Shown one piece after another: positions 1 to 21,190 of a stretch of DNA of 64,000 bases. Source of the stretch: Branchiostoma floridae (Eukaryota; Chordata; Leptocardii; Amphioxiformes; Branchiostomatidae); assembly GCF_000003815.2 (NCBI RefSeq), contig NC_049980.1:11347816-11411815 (forward strand). Reading direction: 5' to 3'. The position numbers and the translations under genes were made by a program. The notes beneath the pieces are model-generated. The model searched no databases, was not told the DNA's origin, and saw nothing but the letters and a program-made list of their open reading frames with translations. Positions within the stretch are counted from its first letter, which is position 1, and each line of letters opens with the position of its first letter.

Positions 1-557
1 ATGTCATGTAAACCCGTTTTTTTGGGAGGGGGGCGAAATCGCTAAAGGGGGCGAGGTAGGGGGGCGAGATCACTAGCCGGGGAGGGCGAGATCGCTAGTG
101 ATTTCGCCCCGGGGGGGGGGGGGGGGCGAGATCGCTGTCACACCGGTACAAAACTGGTTTTTCTTATTAGACCGGTCCAGAAAACCCGGACCTGAAAAAA
201 TTCGATGGACCGGGTGTTGGAGTGTGTGAGAGTGAGGGTGTTGGACCTATTAGAAAACGAACAGATTATATGATCAGGCAGTCACGCACACGTTTTGGGG
301 TTTACCGGTCAAGGAAAATACAAGAGCGAAGTAGAGTAGAGTCTATAGTTATTTCAACCATGTTTTACAGTCAGAGGCAGTTAGCCTTGTTGGAGTTTAA
401 AACGCCACTGGGAGTCGAATACTCCACAAAACCGATTACTTTGTTGCGAAATTGTTTTGAGTATTGTTCATTCACAAGTTCTCACACACTGAATCAGGTC
501 CAGGTCCAAACCTAGACCTGACCCTCTGGACCTGAACTGGACCTGAATTTTCTGCGC
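1..557 (+). mobile_element. Partial copy of the GC-palindrome hAT-like element, right end only
   Basis: Positions 1-137 hold G-rich palindromic units (GGGGGCGAAATCGCTAG type). From about 127 to 557 the sequence matches 4684-5069 of the complete element at 2975-5087, including the GTCACACCGGTACAAAA start and the run of GGACCTGA/CAGGTCC motifs near the end. The match stops at AATTTTCTG, just before the terminal inverted repeat seen in the complete copy, so this copy is truncated on the right and its left part lies outside the window. The short open frames here have no recognisable protein and are not called as genes. Confidence 0.6.
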
Positions 558-970
558 CGTAACGTAAAGACAGGTGGATTGAAATGTATGGCTGTGGGCA
601 GAGATTGTATCTGGCAGATTCGCCCATTTTGTCGGTATAGATTCCGATAGGAGTCTGTAAATATAAAGATATTCCATTAAAGGGTACTAACGTATTTTTT
701 AAAGCATACTGCTGTATTTCAAATATATACCAAAAGTCCTGTCTTACATGTTTTATAGTCGGAGCATTTTAACTTCGATTCATGTCAATTGAGACCATGT
801 CATATGGGTTGGTTTCACATTTAGGATTTATAAATGGGAGACCACCCTGACATATTCCCAGCATCCTTACTGGATTCTCTGTCGAAAGAGACTTCCAATC
901 GTGAATTCTACCGACAGAATCGCAGGTGACAAATTCCTACCCTGGCATGTGTATATATATATGTGTCACG

Positions 971-1076
971 ATTCATCCTCTGCTAGCGGCCAATATTGAT
1001 GAAACAGAAATTGTAACAAGAAAAATTCATCCTCTGCTAGCGGCTAATATTGATGAAACAGAAATTGTAACAAGAA
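971..1076. repeat. 53-bp tandem duplication, two copies
   Basis: The block starting TTCATCCTCTGCTAGCGG and ending GTAACAAGAA occurs twice in direct succession with one substitution (ggccaat versus ggctaat), so the duplication is recent. Confidence 0.85.
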
Positions 1077-1937
1077 ATATATACACACCATGATGTCCTT
1101 TTACCAAACAACAATTTAATTCTTAGTCGTCTGGCTCGTGCTGGGCAAAGGCGTAGTTCAGCAATAGACGTAGCACATGAGAGTACTACACTTAAGATAA
1201 GACTGTGATATTGGTTTTCTCCACTATTTTAGTACTAGAATGCTGGGAAGGTCGCTTTGCCCCCACCCTCCTTCCCTTAGCCTCCTGATTCCACTAATCC
1301 AGCACGTTCATGCAGCTGCCATTGCTGAGTACACCGCGGTTGTAGGGAATTTTCCGCTTGAAATCTTTCAATGAGCGGGGCAAGGCGTTAACTTTTAATT
1401 CATGAATTTTCCCCGGCCAGATCCTCCTAGCCTGTTGCGTCCGGACATACGATGTACAGTGTACACAGTTCGCGAGAGGGGCCCTATGGGGGATACCGGT
1501 GGTCCTTATTTTGTGCTCTCACTTATCATCCGACCTGTAGTAAAATGCAGAGATTTTCCACCAATCTGTTCCTGTTCTTCCTCACGTGCACCCGTGATGT
1601 TTCCGCCATGTTGCACCTATATGAAGTGCACGTAGTTTCTTCGCATATTCTACACCACTGCGGAGGTAGTCAGCCTCTTTCTAAACGCATCCGGCGCTGA
1701 CAGGGTTTAAAGGCTTACCATACGCAAGCACTCAGAAAGCGGTTTATTACATGGTTGAAGAAAATGCAGACGGTCTAGTAATCTGTGGTGTTCAGGCGTT
1801 TTGGAGTTTTTTTAAAACGTACACAATGTTTTATCATCGTGATTTCAATATCACAATCATTCCCTTCGGTTTTCGGAAATATGATTTTTGTGCTCGATCA
1901 AAATCCGTCGCTGCTACTTTTTGTAACTTAATGACTC

Positions 1938-2045
1938 ACACTCACATGGCGTGTGTGTTCCGTGTGCGTGCGTACGCGTGTGTATACACGTGTGTGTGTG
2001 TTCTGTGTGTGCGTGTATGTGTACACAATGTATCTGTGTGTATAT
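1938..2045. repeat. TG-rich microsatellite
   Basis: Alternating purine-pyrimidine tract of TG/CG/CA dinucleotides with interruptions. It explains the valine- and cysteine-rich or histidine- and threonine-rich open frames read across it. Confidence 0.85.
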
Positions 2046-3924
2046 AAGGCTTGTACTTGTTCTTGTTTCCAGACATCAGGAAACAAATCCATTGAGCGGC
2101 AATGCTGAGTGACTGAGGGTGAATTGGCTCACGCCCCCGCACTCCGGCTATATACGTCATTCACTTATTAACTACAAAGTAGCATCGGGACAGTGACGTC
2201 AGAGACGGCCAAAGCGACGGGTTTGATATTAACGAAGAGAAGAAAACAAACTGGGGTCCCAAATGGACGGACCTCATGCAACGTTCCTCTTAATTCCTCT
2301 CGTTACCACAGGCAAGCCTGTATAAAGTGTTGGTCCAATCTGTAGCAGGCTGCACCAGGCAGCACTTTTGCTCATTTCCTGTGGATTCTATTCTCAGTCT
2401 AACGGGTTTTCAGGCCGCTTCTAATGTGGAACATATATAGTTCTGCAGACATTTTTATGAGGCGGACTACGTTTCTCGTGTGCTTAACGCTGGAAATTAT
2501 CCATCCTCTTCTTATACGCCACTGACTGTACATGTGGTTTGGGCACGTGCTGTGCTATCGTGATTTCGTACACGGATTACGTTTGGTGACGTACCTTTTG
2601 TCCTTATGTTCTGGTTACTGGACGACTAAATCTCTAGATAGTTCCTGATTACCGCATGGAAGTCATATAATTCCATTTCTAAATGTTTCCTTCGCCCCAA
2701 ATCCCATTTATGCTTTTGATTCTTTGCATATGACGACATTTGAATTCAGCACAGAATGTTTTAGTTTCTTATCCGTGGTAAAAGATAGCAAAAGCTCTGG
2801 ATCTTGGTGGTAAAAATGATATACTGAGAATTAGAATACTTTCAGTCAAACCACCTGTCAAATCTGGCCAATTTTAGTCTATTAGTCTAACCTGACCAAT
2901 GTGACCACGTTTTGGTGGTCGGTCGATAATTTTTCCCATTGACACTGTTTAAGCAATATGCCAATGCTGGCTATTAGGGCTAGGTATCGGTACAGCGTAC
3001 CGGTGTGACAGCGATCTCGCCCCCCCCCGCGATCTCGCCCCCCCGGGGGGCGAGATCGCTAGCGTTTTCGCCCCCCTCTGGCGTTTTCGCCCCCCCCCCA
3101 TCCCAGCGTTTTCGCCCCCCCTAGGAATATCCTTCCCGTTTTCTATAGTGTTCGGTTGAAGCTTAATCCTATTGCTGTGATAATGATTAGCACTGTCTTG
3201 TTACCTACTTTTGTATATATATATATATATACTTTTGTATGTATTTACCTACTTTTTACATAGCCTTAAGATACTTAACTTGCAGCTTGTTACTGCATAT
3301 TAATCGAGCTACCTGGAACAATATATACGTGACACCTTAGTATGTTAAGATGAGATACAGTACCTGTGAAGCCGATCCTACCTGGTTGGGTGCAAGCACA
3401 CTTTGCATTGAAATGAAACAGATACATTTTTGTTGTCATTTTGTGGTGACTTTTATTAACATCACGAACGTATATTAACATATGCATATCAACACACCTG
3501 TTGCTGAGTTGTAACAAAACTGGTAAATATTTGTCAATCAGCACAGAGGTATACACACCTGTCTATGAGTTGAAACAAATTGTGATGTTCAAAACTAACA
3601 GCTAAATACATCCTTATCAACATACATGTACAGGTAAGCACACCTGTTCCTGTGCTGATAATACTAACCGGTGTTCAATACACACCTGTATCCGAATTGA
3701 AACAAAACCAACAGGTAAATACATGCTAATCAACATATAGGTAAACACACCTGTTCCTGTGCTGTTCTGGGCTGTTCATAACTAACAGGTAAATATAGGA
3801 TTATCAATATACAGGTAAACACACCTGTTTCGAGTTGAAAGAAAACTAACAGTTGAATATATGCTAATCACCATAAAGGTATGCGCACCTATTCCTGCAC
3901 CTGTTCAATACAAACAGGTAAATA

Positions 3925-4436
3925 CACACTTCTCATTAACAGCTACGCGCACCTGTTCCTCTGCTGTTAGAATACTAACAGGTAAATACACACTTCTCAT
4001 TAACAGCTATGCGCACCTGTTCCTCTGCTGTTAGAATACTAACAGGTAAATACACACTTCTCATTAACAGCTATGCGCACCTGTTCCTCTGCTGTTAGAA
4101 TACTAACAGGTAAATACACACTTCTCATTAACAGCTACGCGCACCTGTTCCTCTGCTGTTAGAATACAAACAGGTAAATACACACTTCTCATTAACAGCT
4201 ATGCGCACCTGTTCCTCTGCTGTTAGAATACTAACAGGTAAATAGACACTTCTCATTAACAGCTATGCGCACCTGTTCCTCTGCTGTTAGAATACGAACA
4301 GGTAAATACACACTTCTCATTAACAGCTATGCGCACCTGTTCCTCTGCTGTTAGAATACTAACAGGTAAATACAGACTTCTCATTAACAGCTATGCGCAC
4401 CTGTTCCTCTGCTGTTAGAATACTAACAGGTAAATA
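3925..4436. repeat. 64-bp minisatellite, eight near-identical copies
   Basis: Units begin CACACTTCTCATTAACAGCT at 3925, 3989, 4053, 4117, 4181, 4245, 4309 and 4373, exactly 64 bp apart with few substitutions. Older diverged versions containing CACCTGTTCCTGTGCTG and ACAGGTAAATA fill about 3480-3924. Each unit contains CACCTGT and ACAGGTA, which can pair with each other. The array lies inside the hAT-like element. Confidence 0.9.
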
Positions 4437-4440
4437 CACA

Positions 4441-4691
4441 TGGAAGGGAAGGGGGGGGGGCGAAAACACTAGCGATTTCGCCCCGGGAAGGGGGGGGGGG
4501 CGAAAACACTAGCGATTTCGCCCCGGGAGGGGGGGCGATATCACTAGCGATTTCGCCCCGGGAGGGGGGGCGAAATCACCAGAGGGGGGCGAGATGGGGG
4601 GGCGAAATCCCTAGTGATCCTGCCCCGGGGGGGGCGAAAACACTAGTGATTTTGCCCCCGGGGGGGCGATATCACGGGGGGGCGAGAACGC
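4441..4691. repeat. GC-rich palindromic repeat array
   Basis: Repeated units of the form GGGGGGCGAAAACACTAG followed by CGATTTCGCCCCGGG. Each can fold on itself (GGGGCGAAA with TTTCGCCCC). Matching units occur at 1-137 and, in the opposite orientation, at about 3021-3121, always next to the CGCTGTCACACCGGTAC end motif. Confidence 0.8.
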
Positions 4692-5095
4692 TGTCACACC
4701 GGTACAAAACCGGTTTTTCGTATTATCCAGAAAAACCGGACCTGAAAAAATTAGGTGAACCGGATGTTGGACCGATTAGAAAATTAACAGATTATTTTAT
4801 CAGGTATTCACACGTTTTGGTGCTTGCAGGTGGAAGAAATAACAAGAGTAGAGTTTATAGTAATTTTTAAAGTCTTACAGCCAATCGTACAGGTGCAGTT
4901 AGCGTTGTAGGATTTTAAAACGCCAGTGTAAGTCTAATACTCCACCAAACAGATTTCTTTGTAGTGAAATGGACCATTGGTATGAGTCATACTGCACCAG
5001 GTCCAGGTTCAGGTTCGGACCTGGACCTGATCCTTTGGACCTGAACCGGACCTGGACCTGAATTTTCTGTACCGGTACCCACCCCTACTGGCTAT

Positions 5096-7314
5096 AGTGA
5101 CAGCCTGTCCACAGGGTGCACGTGGTTTTACTTGTACTTCGTATGTTAAGCCATGTTACGTGTGTGGAGACTACCTACGCTGGCTATATAGAGATTATTG
5201 GCGGGGGATGTTGGTCACCATATAGAGTACATTTGCCCGCGTTTGCGTTATGATTTCCGAGTAGGGAAATGGTACCCTTCCCGCGAACGCACTCTCCTGA
5301 CCAATTAATCATTCATCCTATTTTTGTCGAATTCAACCATAGAAAGTCCTGTTGGAGGCTAATGTGCTATTCCATTGAGAATCACGTCGCTTTCAACCGC
5401 ACCAGGAATAGCACACACTGGCGTCGCCATTTGTTAGACACATTGTTTTGGCACCCAAACTATAACGTTAGCAACACATCCGCCACAGGGACAGAGGAAA
5501 TACATTTCAGAGCCGATGTGCGTAACGGAAGAACACCGCCTTCGTCATCATACAGAATGTCTTCTGGGGGCAGCTATTGACGAAACGTCGCCTTACAAAA
5601 CCTCGCGTTGGTTCCGGGAAGCAGGTCCGTCCCCTTTTATGATCTTGTCAGGAAAGAAATGGTGTCGTGCAGTTCAAGAGAACTGTCTGAGGATCAAACA
5701 AATAACAGATTATAAGCAAACCGGATGTTATGTGTCATTTTATGACTCCCGTCCTTGATAGATTATAAAATTAATACATAAGCCACATAACAACCAGGTT
5801 GAAAGAAAAAAAGGACAAAAAAATGTAGATTTCTCTCGTATTCTTTCATACGGATTGATCAGAAACTCCACCAATATTAAAATAGCTTCAACAAATTCGT
5901 GAAACCAGGTCATTAAAAAATGACCATTCAATGCCAGGGTGTGGCTTGTTATGATGGGTTATGACGTACTACTTAATGTAACTGTTGTTTTGACTTACTT
6001 TGACATTAGCTAAAACTAAAGTTGAACATATACATATATCTGAGTGTGGTGCAGATGTACACATACGATGAGCTACTATGAAATACAACCAATGTTGTCT
6101 ATCATATGAATATTGGCAAATAAAGATTCCCAGTAGACTTGCGTAAAAGTAGAATTCAACCAGCATTATTGTCCTTTCTTCATATTTTCAAAAACGAAAG
6201 GGTTTCTATATCTTTTATCATTCCACCCTCAAATACTCGCACATTGGGCTTCGATTTGTGATGCAAAAATTAGGCCTTGGAAATTTCGTCCTTGGAAACG
6301 CACGTTCGTACAGTCGGCTGACAGAAGCGAAATATTCATAACCGGAAACCACTGCTACGTAACCTACAATTAAGACAGGAAGCAAACGGCGTGAGCTGGG
6401 AATCCCTGTCTCCAGGAAGCGATTAGATATGCATATATTCCTTTCCCGGCATAATAAACCTTAAGGGTCGCAAATCGCCCACCCCCGTCACAACCCTACC
6501 CCCACAACTTACGCCAATGCCCACAGATCTAGAGAGGCTGGTGGAGGAGGCTATCTATCAGGATTGTTATGCAGGCTTTAAGAAGTCTTGATACTTCAAG
6601 GAAAAATGGAGGCATTGTCTGAGACGTATCTCTGAGGGTAGGTCTCGAAGGTCAAGGTCGATTTGAACCTCAAGATGGCTGTCCTTGGTACTATGACAGA
6701 ACTTCCTTTTTTCAAATCTTTTGTCCTGGACTTGCCATGGTTTTAATTTTGTCAGATGTTTTTTTAGAAGTGAAGCAAGTTTTGTCCTCCGAGCTGCTTG
6801 CTCCGGAACTGCACGGGCCTTTTTTTTTCAAAATCTGAATAAAAAATGGAAGAGGAAAACTCACTGAAGCAGCGAGGGATTTTTGCTGTACGTGTAGAAT
6901 CATTATGTGACGCGTATTACATAGCTAAATTTAGCACCCGATAACTGATTTGATGTGAAACGGTAGTAGAAAAATCTAAGATCTGTCATAATGATTCATT
7001 GAGATTTACCCCATTTTTGGAAGGATTGATAACAGATAACTGTCGAAAGATGTCGGAAACCTGACTTTATTTACTTATCCTGGGAAACGCCCCTACTCTG
7101 TTCGATTTTAAAATGTGGTGGGTACTTGAACGTGCTCTAGGTTTGTCTGTCCCCCTGAATCTCCGGCTTTCCGTTAGCCTGGTTACCAAACCCCAGCCCG
7201 ATCTCAAAGCATCAAACTATTTTTGAGGTTGGGGTATGGTACCCAGGCTAGCTTTCCGTCCTATCCGAGCGGGCGCCCCTTGCAGAAACTAGGCACTCAC
7301 ATGAGCTGATTGAA
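5096..7314. other. Intergenic stretch without a recognisable gene
   Basis: No exon chain or known domain could be supported. The longest open frame (5269-5580, plus) has no recognisable motif and no splice context. Nothing else stands out except ordinary AT-leaning non-coding sequence. Confidence 0.45.
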
Positions 7315-7421
7315 AAGAAAATGGTGTAAAACGCCTTTTCCAAGGGTACAAAACTGACGCTGTAGATTCGAACCCAGAACCCTCTGATTTTTAAGGCAAC
7401 AGCCCTAACTCCTTGCCACCT
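7315..7421 (-). mobile_element. tRNA-derived SINE, minus strand
   Basis: Read on the minus strand, the piece starts GGTGGCAAGGAGTTAGGG, a tRNA-like A-box region. It has a B box GGGTTCGAATC (7365-7375) and then a tail with CTTGGAAAAGGCGTTTTACAC. A tRNA head fused to an unrelated tail is the usual SINE layout. It cannot be a functional tRNA because no full cloverleaf can be drawn. Confidence 0.6.
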
Positions 7422-7851
7422 ATACGTAAATATTAAAGAAATAGCATCCGATGTTATGCAATACTCAAGAGACGTGCGGGAATTGATTGAAACTGTAAAT
7501 CATACATTTCGTCCTTCCTAAAGGCGGCATGCAATATTAGATGTGTACAGAAGTACCTGATGTGAGGTCAGCTTTCCGCCGGACTATTTACAGCTCGGAT
7601 AAAAGCACGTATACAAGCACAAGCATGAAGGTGAAAATCACAAGTATGACATTATCGTTCGACACAGGATCGTTCTAATGCATAGATTTCGTGGCGTTGA
7701 GCATTAAAAACGTTTTTAGAAGTCTTGATTTATAGCGCAATGTTCCATTCTGGCGGGCATGTGGTTTTTAACGTCCTCCCACTCAGCTACAGGGTCAGGT
7801 GTGGAGGCGTCAGTCACGACTGTCACGGTGGATTGTTTCTTAACTGTCACC

Positions 7852-7921
7852 TGCGCGCGCGCGCGCGTGTGTGTGTGTGTCTGTGTGTGCGTGTGTGTCT
7901 GTGTGTGTGTGTGTGTGTGGT
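7852..7921. repeat. GC/GT dinucleotide microsatellite
   Basis: A (GC)n run passes directly into (GT)n with a few interruptions. It explains the cysteine-valine open frames crossing it. Confidence 0.9.
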
Positions 7922-7934
7922 GTGTTTGTTGTGG

Positions 7935-8040
7935 TGTTGTCCCTGTAGCTCAACTGGTAGTAACTTCATAGTTAAGCTCCTGGTTCCAATTAGTTGTAAG
8001 GGCTAGCAACCCCTTCTTGTAAAATATACCCTGCACAAGA
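7935..8040 (+). mobile_element. tRNA-headed SINE, short form
   Basis: A box TGTAGCTCAACTGG (7944-7957) and B box GGTTCCAATTA (7982-7992) are spaced as in a tRNA-type promoter. The tail GGGCTAGCAACCCC followed by GTAAAATATACCCTGC matches the tail of the minus-strand SINE at 56930-57150, but the middle segment found there is missing here. Confidence 0.55.
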
Positions 8041-8182
8041 AAACTTGCTGTCCTTTGTGCCACTAGGCTCTACAAGGTGAAACTTCCAGCTAGCCCTGTG
8101 TGTGTAGCTCCGACGTCAACATCCTGATAAAGTATTTTTAAAGAAAAATTGGAAGCATTTTTGAAGAAGCATCTTATTAAGA

Positions 8183-8231
8183 TACAGTGACACTACTGGC
8201 TTAAGATTATCAATCCAGTAGTGTCACTGTA
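8183..8231. repeat. Perfect 17-bp inverted repeat (hairpin)
   Basis: The left arm TACAGTGACACTACTGG (8183-8199) and right arm CCAGTAGTGTCACTGTA (8215-8231) are exact reverse complements around a 15-nt loop. It may be a tiny foldback remnant of a MITE or a structured RNA. No neighbouring gene suggests a role. Confidence 0.8.
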
Positions 8232-8876
8232 AGATTACTAGGTGTGTACATATAGAATTGCTAAAAGTGATCTGCGATGATGGCAATACCGTGAAAATGT
8301 ATTGGGTGGTAGTTTTAAATTTGGTGTCACCAGCGCCCCCTGTCTATCAATGATCAAACTGCATCTACGGACGGACCTTGCCACCTGCGCTATACTCAAG
8401 GACTAGAAAATTACTTCTTATTGAAGTGGATTTATTCTTATACCTGGTGGATTCCCATAGCCTATATCAATCTGGAAAAGTCATGAGGTGTTTCCTATAC
8501 TATGCGTGGTATTTCCGCAGTGTTTTATGATAGGAGCGTCATACATGTGACATTTGTAATATACATTTTGTAGGTTCGTAAACGAGGTTCTTTGTACACA
8601 ATCCGCACCCCGCCAATTAACGTTAGCATCATTACAAAACACAAATCTGTTTTTAGGCATTCAGTTGTGCTAAAAATATCTAAGCCTAAGGTTATCAACA
8701 ATAATCACCCTCTTGACAACCAACCACTTGACAACTACATGCGCCCTCTTATCACCAATTGGCATTCATTTAATTCAAGTCTTTTCCAAGAAGACTAGTC
8801 CACCAGTGAATTAGATATCACGGGAGCTACGTGCAGTACTTTCTGATCAGCGCCTTTGCCTTCATGAACGTCTGAT

Positions 8877-9222
8877 ATACATTTCACCTGTATGATTAGT
8901 GGACTAACCTTATTACGTGTTCCTTCATTCTTTGCGATACTATTGCCCCATGCGACTATAGACCCAACCCAATCTACCATAAGTTTCAAATGGAACAGTC
9001 CAGATACAGAGTGCAACGTTCGAGTTTGAGGTTATTGACCCAAGAAGAGATACATTTCGACTGTATAACAAGTGGACTAACCTTATTACGTTTTCCGTCG
9101 TTCTTTGCAATGCCCATTGCGAATATATTGAACCCAATCTACCACAAGTTTCAAATGGAATAGTCTAGACACAGAGTGCAATGTACGGTTGGAGGTTATT
9201 GACCCAAGAGAAGAGACCTGTG
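8877..9222. repeat. 173-bp tandem duplication, two diverged copies
   Basis: Copies beginning ATACATTTC at 8877 and 9050 run in parallel through GTGGACTAACCTTATTACG, CAAGTTTCAAATGGAA and GGTTATTGACCCAAGA. They differ by many substitutions and small gaps, so this is an old duplication. No coding signal. Confidence 0.75.
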
Positions 9223-9585
9223 AATAATTTTCAGTACCAGCTGGCAGCTCAGAGTCAACGACCTGTGCCTAAATTTGTTGATCGCCAGAGTCCATGAATT
9301 TCAAAGTTGCCCAAGTTGATCATATTTTTTCTATAACAATCAATCATGTTTTACAGGAAGAGAACTATTAATATAACAGAAAGATGAATTGATATTTCTT
9401 CCCAAGGGTTGAATCAACATTTTCCCTGGCCTAATTCTTTGATAATATTTTCAATAGATTGCAAAATGCCTGGTAATTAAACTGGTAACTGTTACGACTA
9501 CATAGATTCTAAATATTACAGCCCAATGAAAAGCTGATGATATTGTGGTGAATATTAATGTTCATGAGCAATGTGGTATATGATA

Positions 9586-9591
9586 TTTATT
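9586..9591 (-). promoter_or_regulatory. Possible poly(A) signal of ELP3
   Basis: AATAAA on the minus strand about 570 nt downstream of the ELP3 stop codon. The transcript end is not otherwise defined, and other weaker signals could be used. Confidence 0.35.
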
Positions 9592-10158
9592 TGTCCTTCA
9601 TACAAGTTTGCATCTTGTATTGTACAGAAATGTTCAATACATTTATAGGTACTGTACATACAGTGAAGTTCACAGGGATTTAATTTCACAGTAGGGAGAA
9701 AATGGAGTGTTTGCAGTGGTTTTGAATTTGTATTGCCACATAATGTACAGTAATGGACACCCTAGCGGCTTTAAAGACAGCCAGTCAAAAACCAATTACT
9801 ATCAAGTGGGCAAGGGTACTATAGACGGACAGAACTGTTGCTTTTGGCATTGCTGGCATGATCAATTGTCACTGATCTAACAGTATGTACCCTCTGGACA
9901 CATGGATCAATGTTCGCGATTTTCGCGGTGACCACTTCACCACGATTTTAAAACCTCCCTAAACTGTCATACCTGACTTGCCCTGACCTGGGTACTGAAA
10001 GTATATCAAGTAGAGCCAAACGTCCTTCACACTTGACTGTATATTACAGATGCCATACGATGTGCTTGGGACACGAATACATACAGATATACCTTACAAG
10101 GTTACATAAGGTCTTCATCCTGACTACACTCTGTACAACAGTAAGTCCATGATAGTCC

Positions 10159-20168
<10,010 letters not shown>

Positions 20169-21086
20169 TCTTCCTCCACAACAATGCAGGACGAGTGTCC
20201 AATTGAAAGATTATAGTCAACACGTCTGAAATTTTCACCATGCGACAGCCATCTTGCTCATAATAGGGTCAACGACCTCCACAGCAGGTGATGGTACAAG
20301 GACGACATCTTTCAGGTCAGATTAGTACTGCAGCAAAGTACTTGTTGCTAGTCACTGTTTTGTACATTGGTCGTTAACTGTCTGTGGATTGTTATCATTC
20401 TTCTCCGTCTGTGTTTAGGCCTAGAGAAAGGCCTTAGCTTAATTCCCGACCCCACTGGCATGTAAATTTACAAATTCCAAAATCAAAAGTGAGACGACAT
20501 CCCCAGACACACGTTAACGTTACTAATCATCACTAAATCACAAATGGTGACATGTTTCCTTTCAGCTAGCTAGAGGTTCCCAGTAAGCGAAACCTGTTTT
20601 AAAAATCAGTACCTGACGGGCGCCACAATATTGGGACTGAGGCACTCTTGACACCTACACATTTCCATCAACTGAGATGAACAACTTCCGTCCGTTTGCA
20701 GTACCATCGTAGGCTACTAGTCGGCGCTTCTGTACCACCTGTTAAAGTACCGGACATGTGCATGTTCACTACTTCAAATCAAGTCACCTGATTACACCTT
20801 TTTCCGGCCACAAATAACACTAAACCCATACAGTTTGGTTCCATTCTAAAACCTGTATGTGTTTGCTAGCAAGTAAATATTTCTGGGCAAATGTCACTTA
20901 ATTAGAAAATTGCATAATTCATAATGTGTCTTTCGTCTTTGTATTATTGGTCTTGGTATATCTTTTTTCTAAAAACAAAAGAATGTTGCTCATTGTTGAA
21001 TATAATCTTCATCACTATCCCCCCTACACCGATAGTGTAATGAATGTTAGTCAGAACACACCATGTGAAATCTTTCACCAGAAGAT
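20169..21086. other. Intergenic region upstream of ELP3 and downstream of the next minus-strand gene
   Basis: About 1 kb between the ELP3 start and the stop codon at 21191. It presumably holds the ELP3 promoter, but no TATA box or other clear element could be assigned. The open frame at 20926-21234 (plus) overlaps the 3' end of the microseminoprotein-like gene in antisense and is not supported. Confidence 0.4.
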
Positions 21087-21092
21087 TTTATT
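21087..21092 (-). promoter_or_regulatory. Poly(A) signal of the microseminoprotein-like gene
   Basis: AATAAA on the minus strand about 100 nt downstream of the stop codon at 21191, a plausible 3'-UTR length. Confidence 0.5.
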
Positions 21093-21190
21093 TCTCAAGA
21101 ATGCCGTCTTCATCAACTGCAATATAATTGCCATCCATTATGACCAATCACAATGCAGATTTATGAAGGCTCTTGCTTTTCTTGTGATGA

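Larger units (their letters stand above)
558..2966. other. Intergenic stretch without a recognisable gene
   Basis: I see no exon series or conserved protein in either strand. It contains a 53-bp tandem duplication (971-1076) and a TG/CACG-rich microsatellite (about 1938-2045). Open frames of 60-100 codons are of the length expected by chance, and those at 1751-2160 are mostly translated dinucleotide repeat. Confidence 0.5.
2975..5087. mobile_element. Non-autonomous hAT-like composite transposon, 2.1 kb, with 8-bp target duplication
   Basis: The ends are inverted copies: left TAGGGCTAGGTATCGGTACA, right (reverse complement) TAGGGGTGGGTACCGGTACA. Both flanks carry the same 8 bases, CTGGCTAT (2967-2974 and 5088-5095). 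An 8-bp target duplication and a terminus of form YARNG are hallmarks of the hAT superfamily. Inside, left to right: GC-rich palindromic units (about 3000-3121), a degenerate then regular 64-bp minisatellite (about 3480-4440), a second GC-palindrome array (4441-4691), and a right arm of about 400 bp shared with the copy at 1-557. No transposase is visible, so mobilisation would need a transposase supplied by another element. Confidence 0.75.

Noticed and set aside
1751-2160. Valine/cysteine-rich and histidine/threonine-rich open frames
   Set aside because: They are translations of a TG/CA microsatellite, with no splice context or conserved domain.
7725-8006. Cysteine-valine repeat open frames
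   Set aside because: They run through the GC/GT microsatellite and a SINE head.
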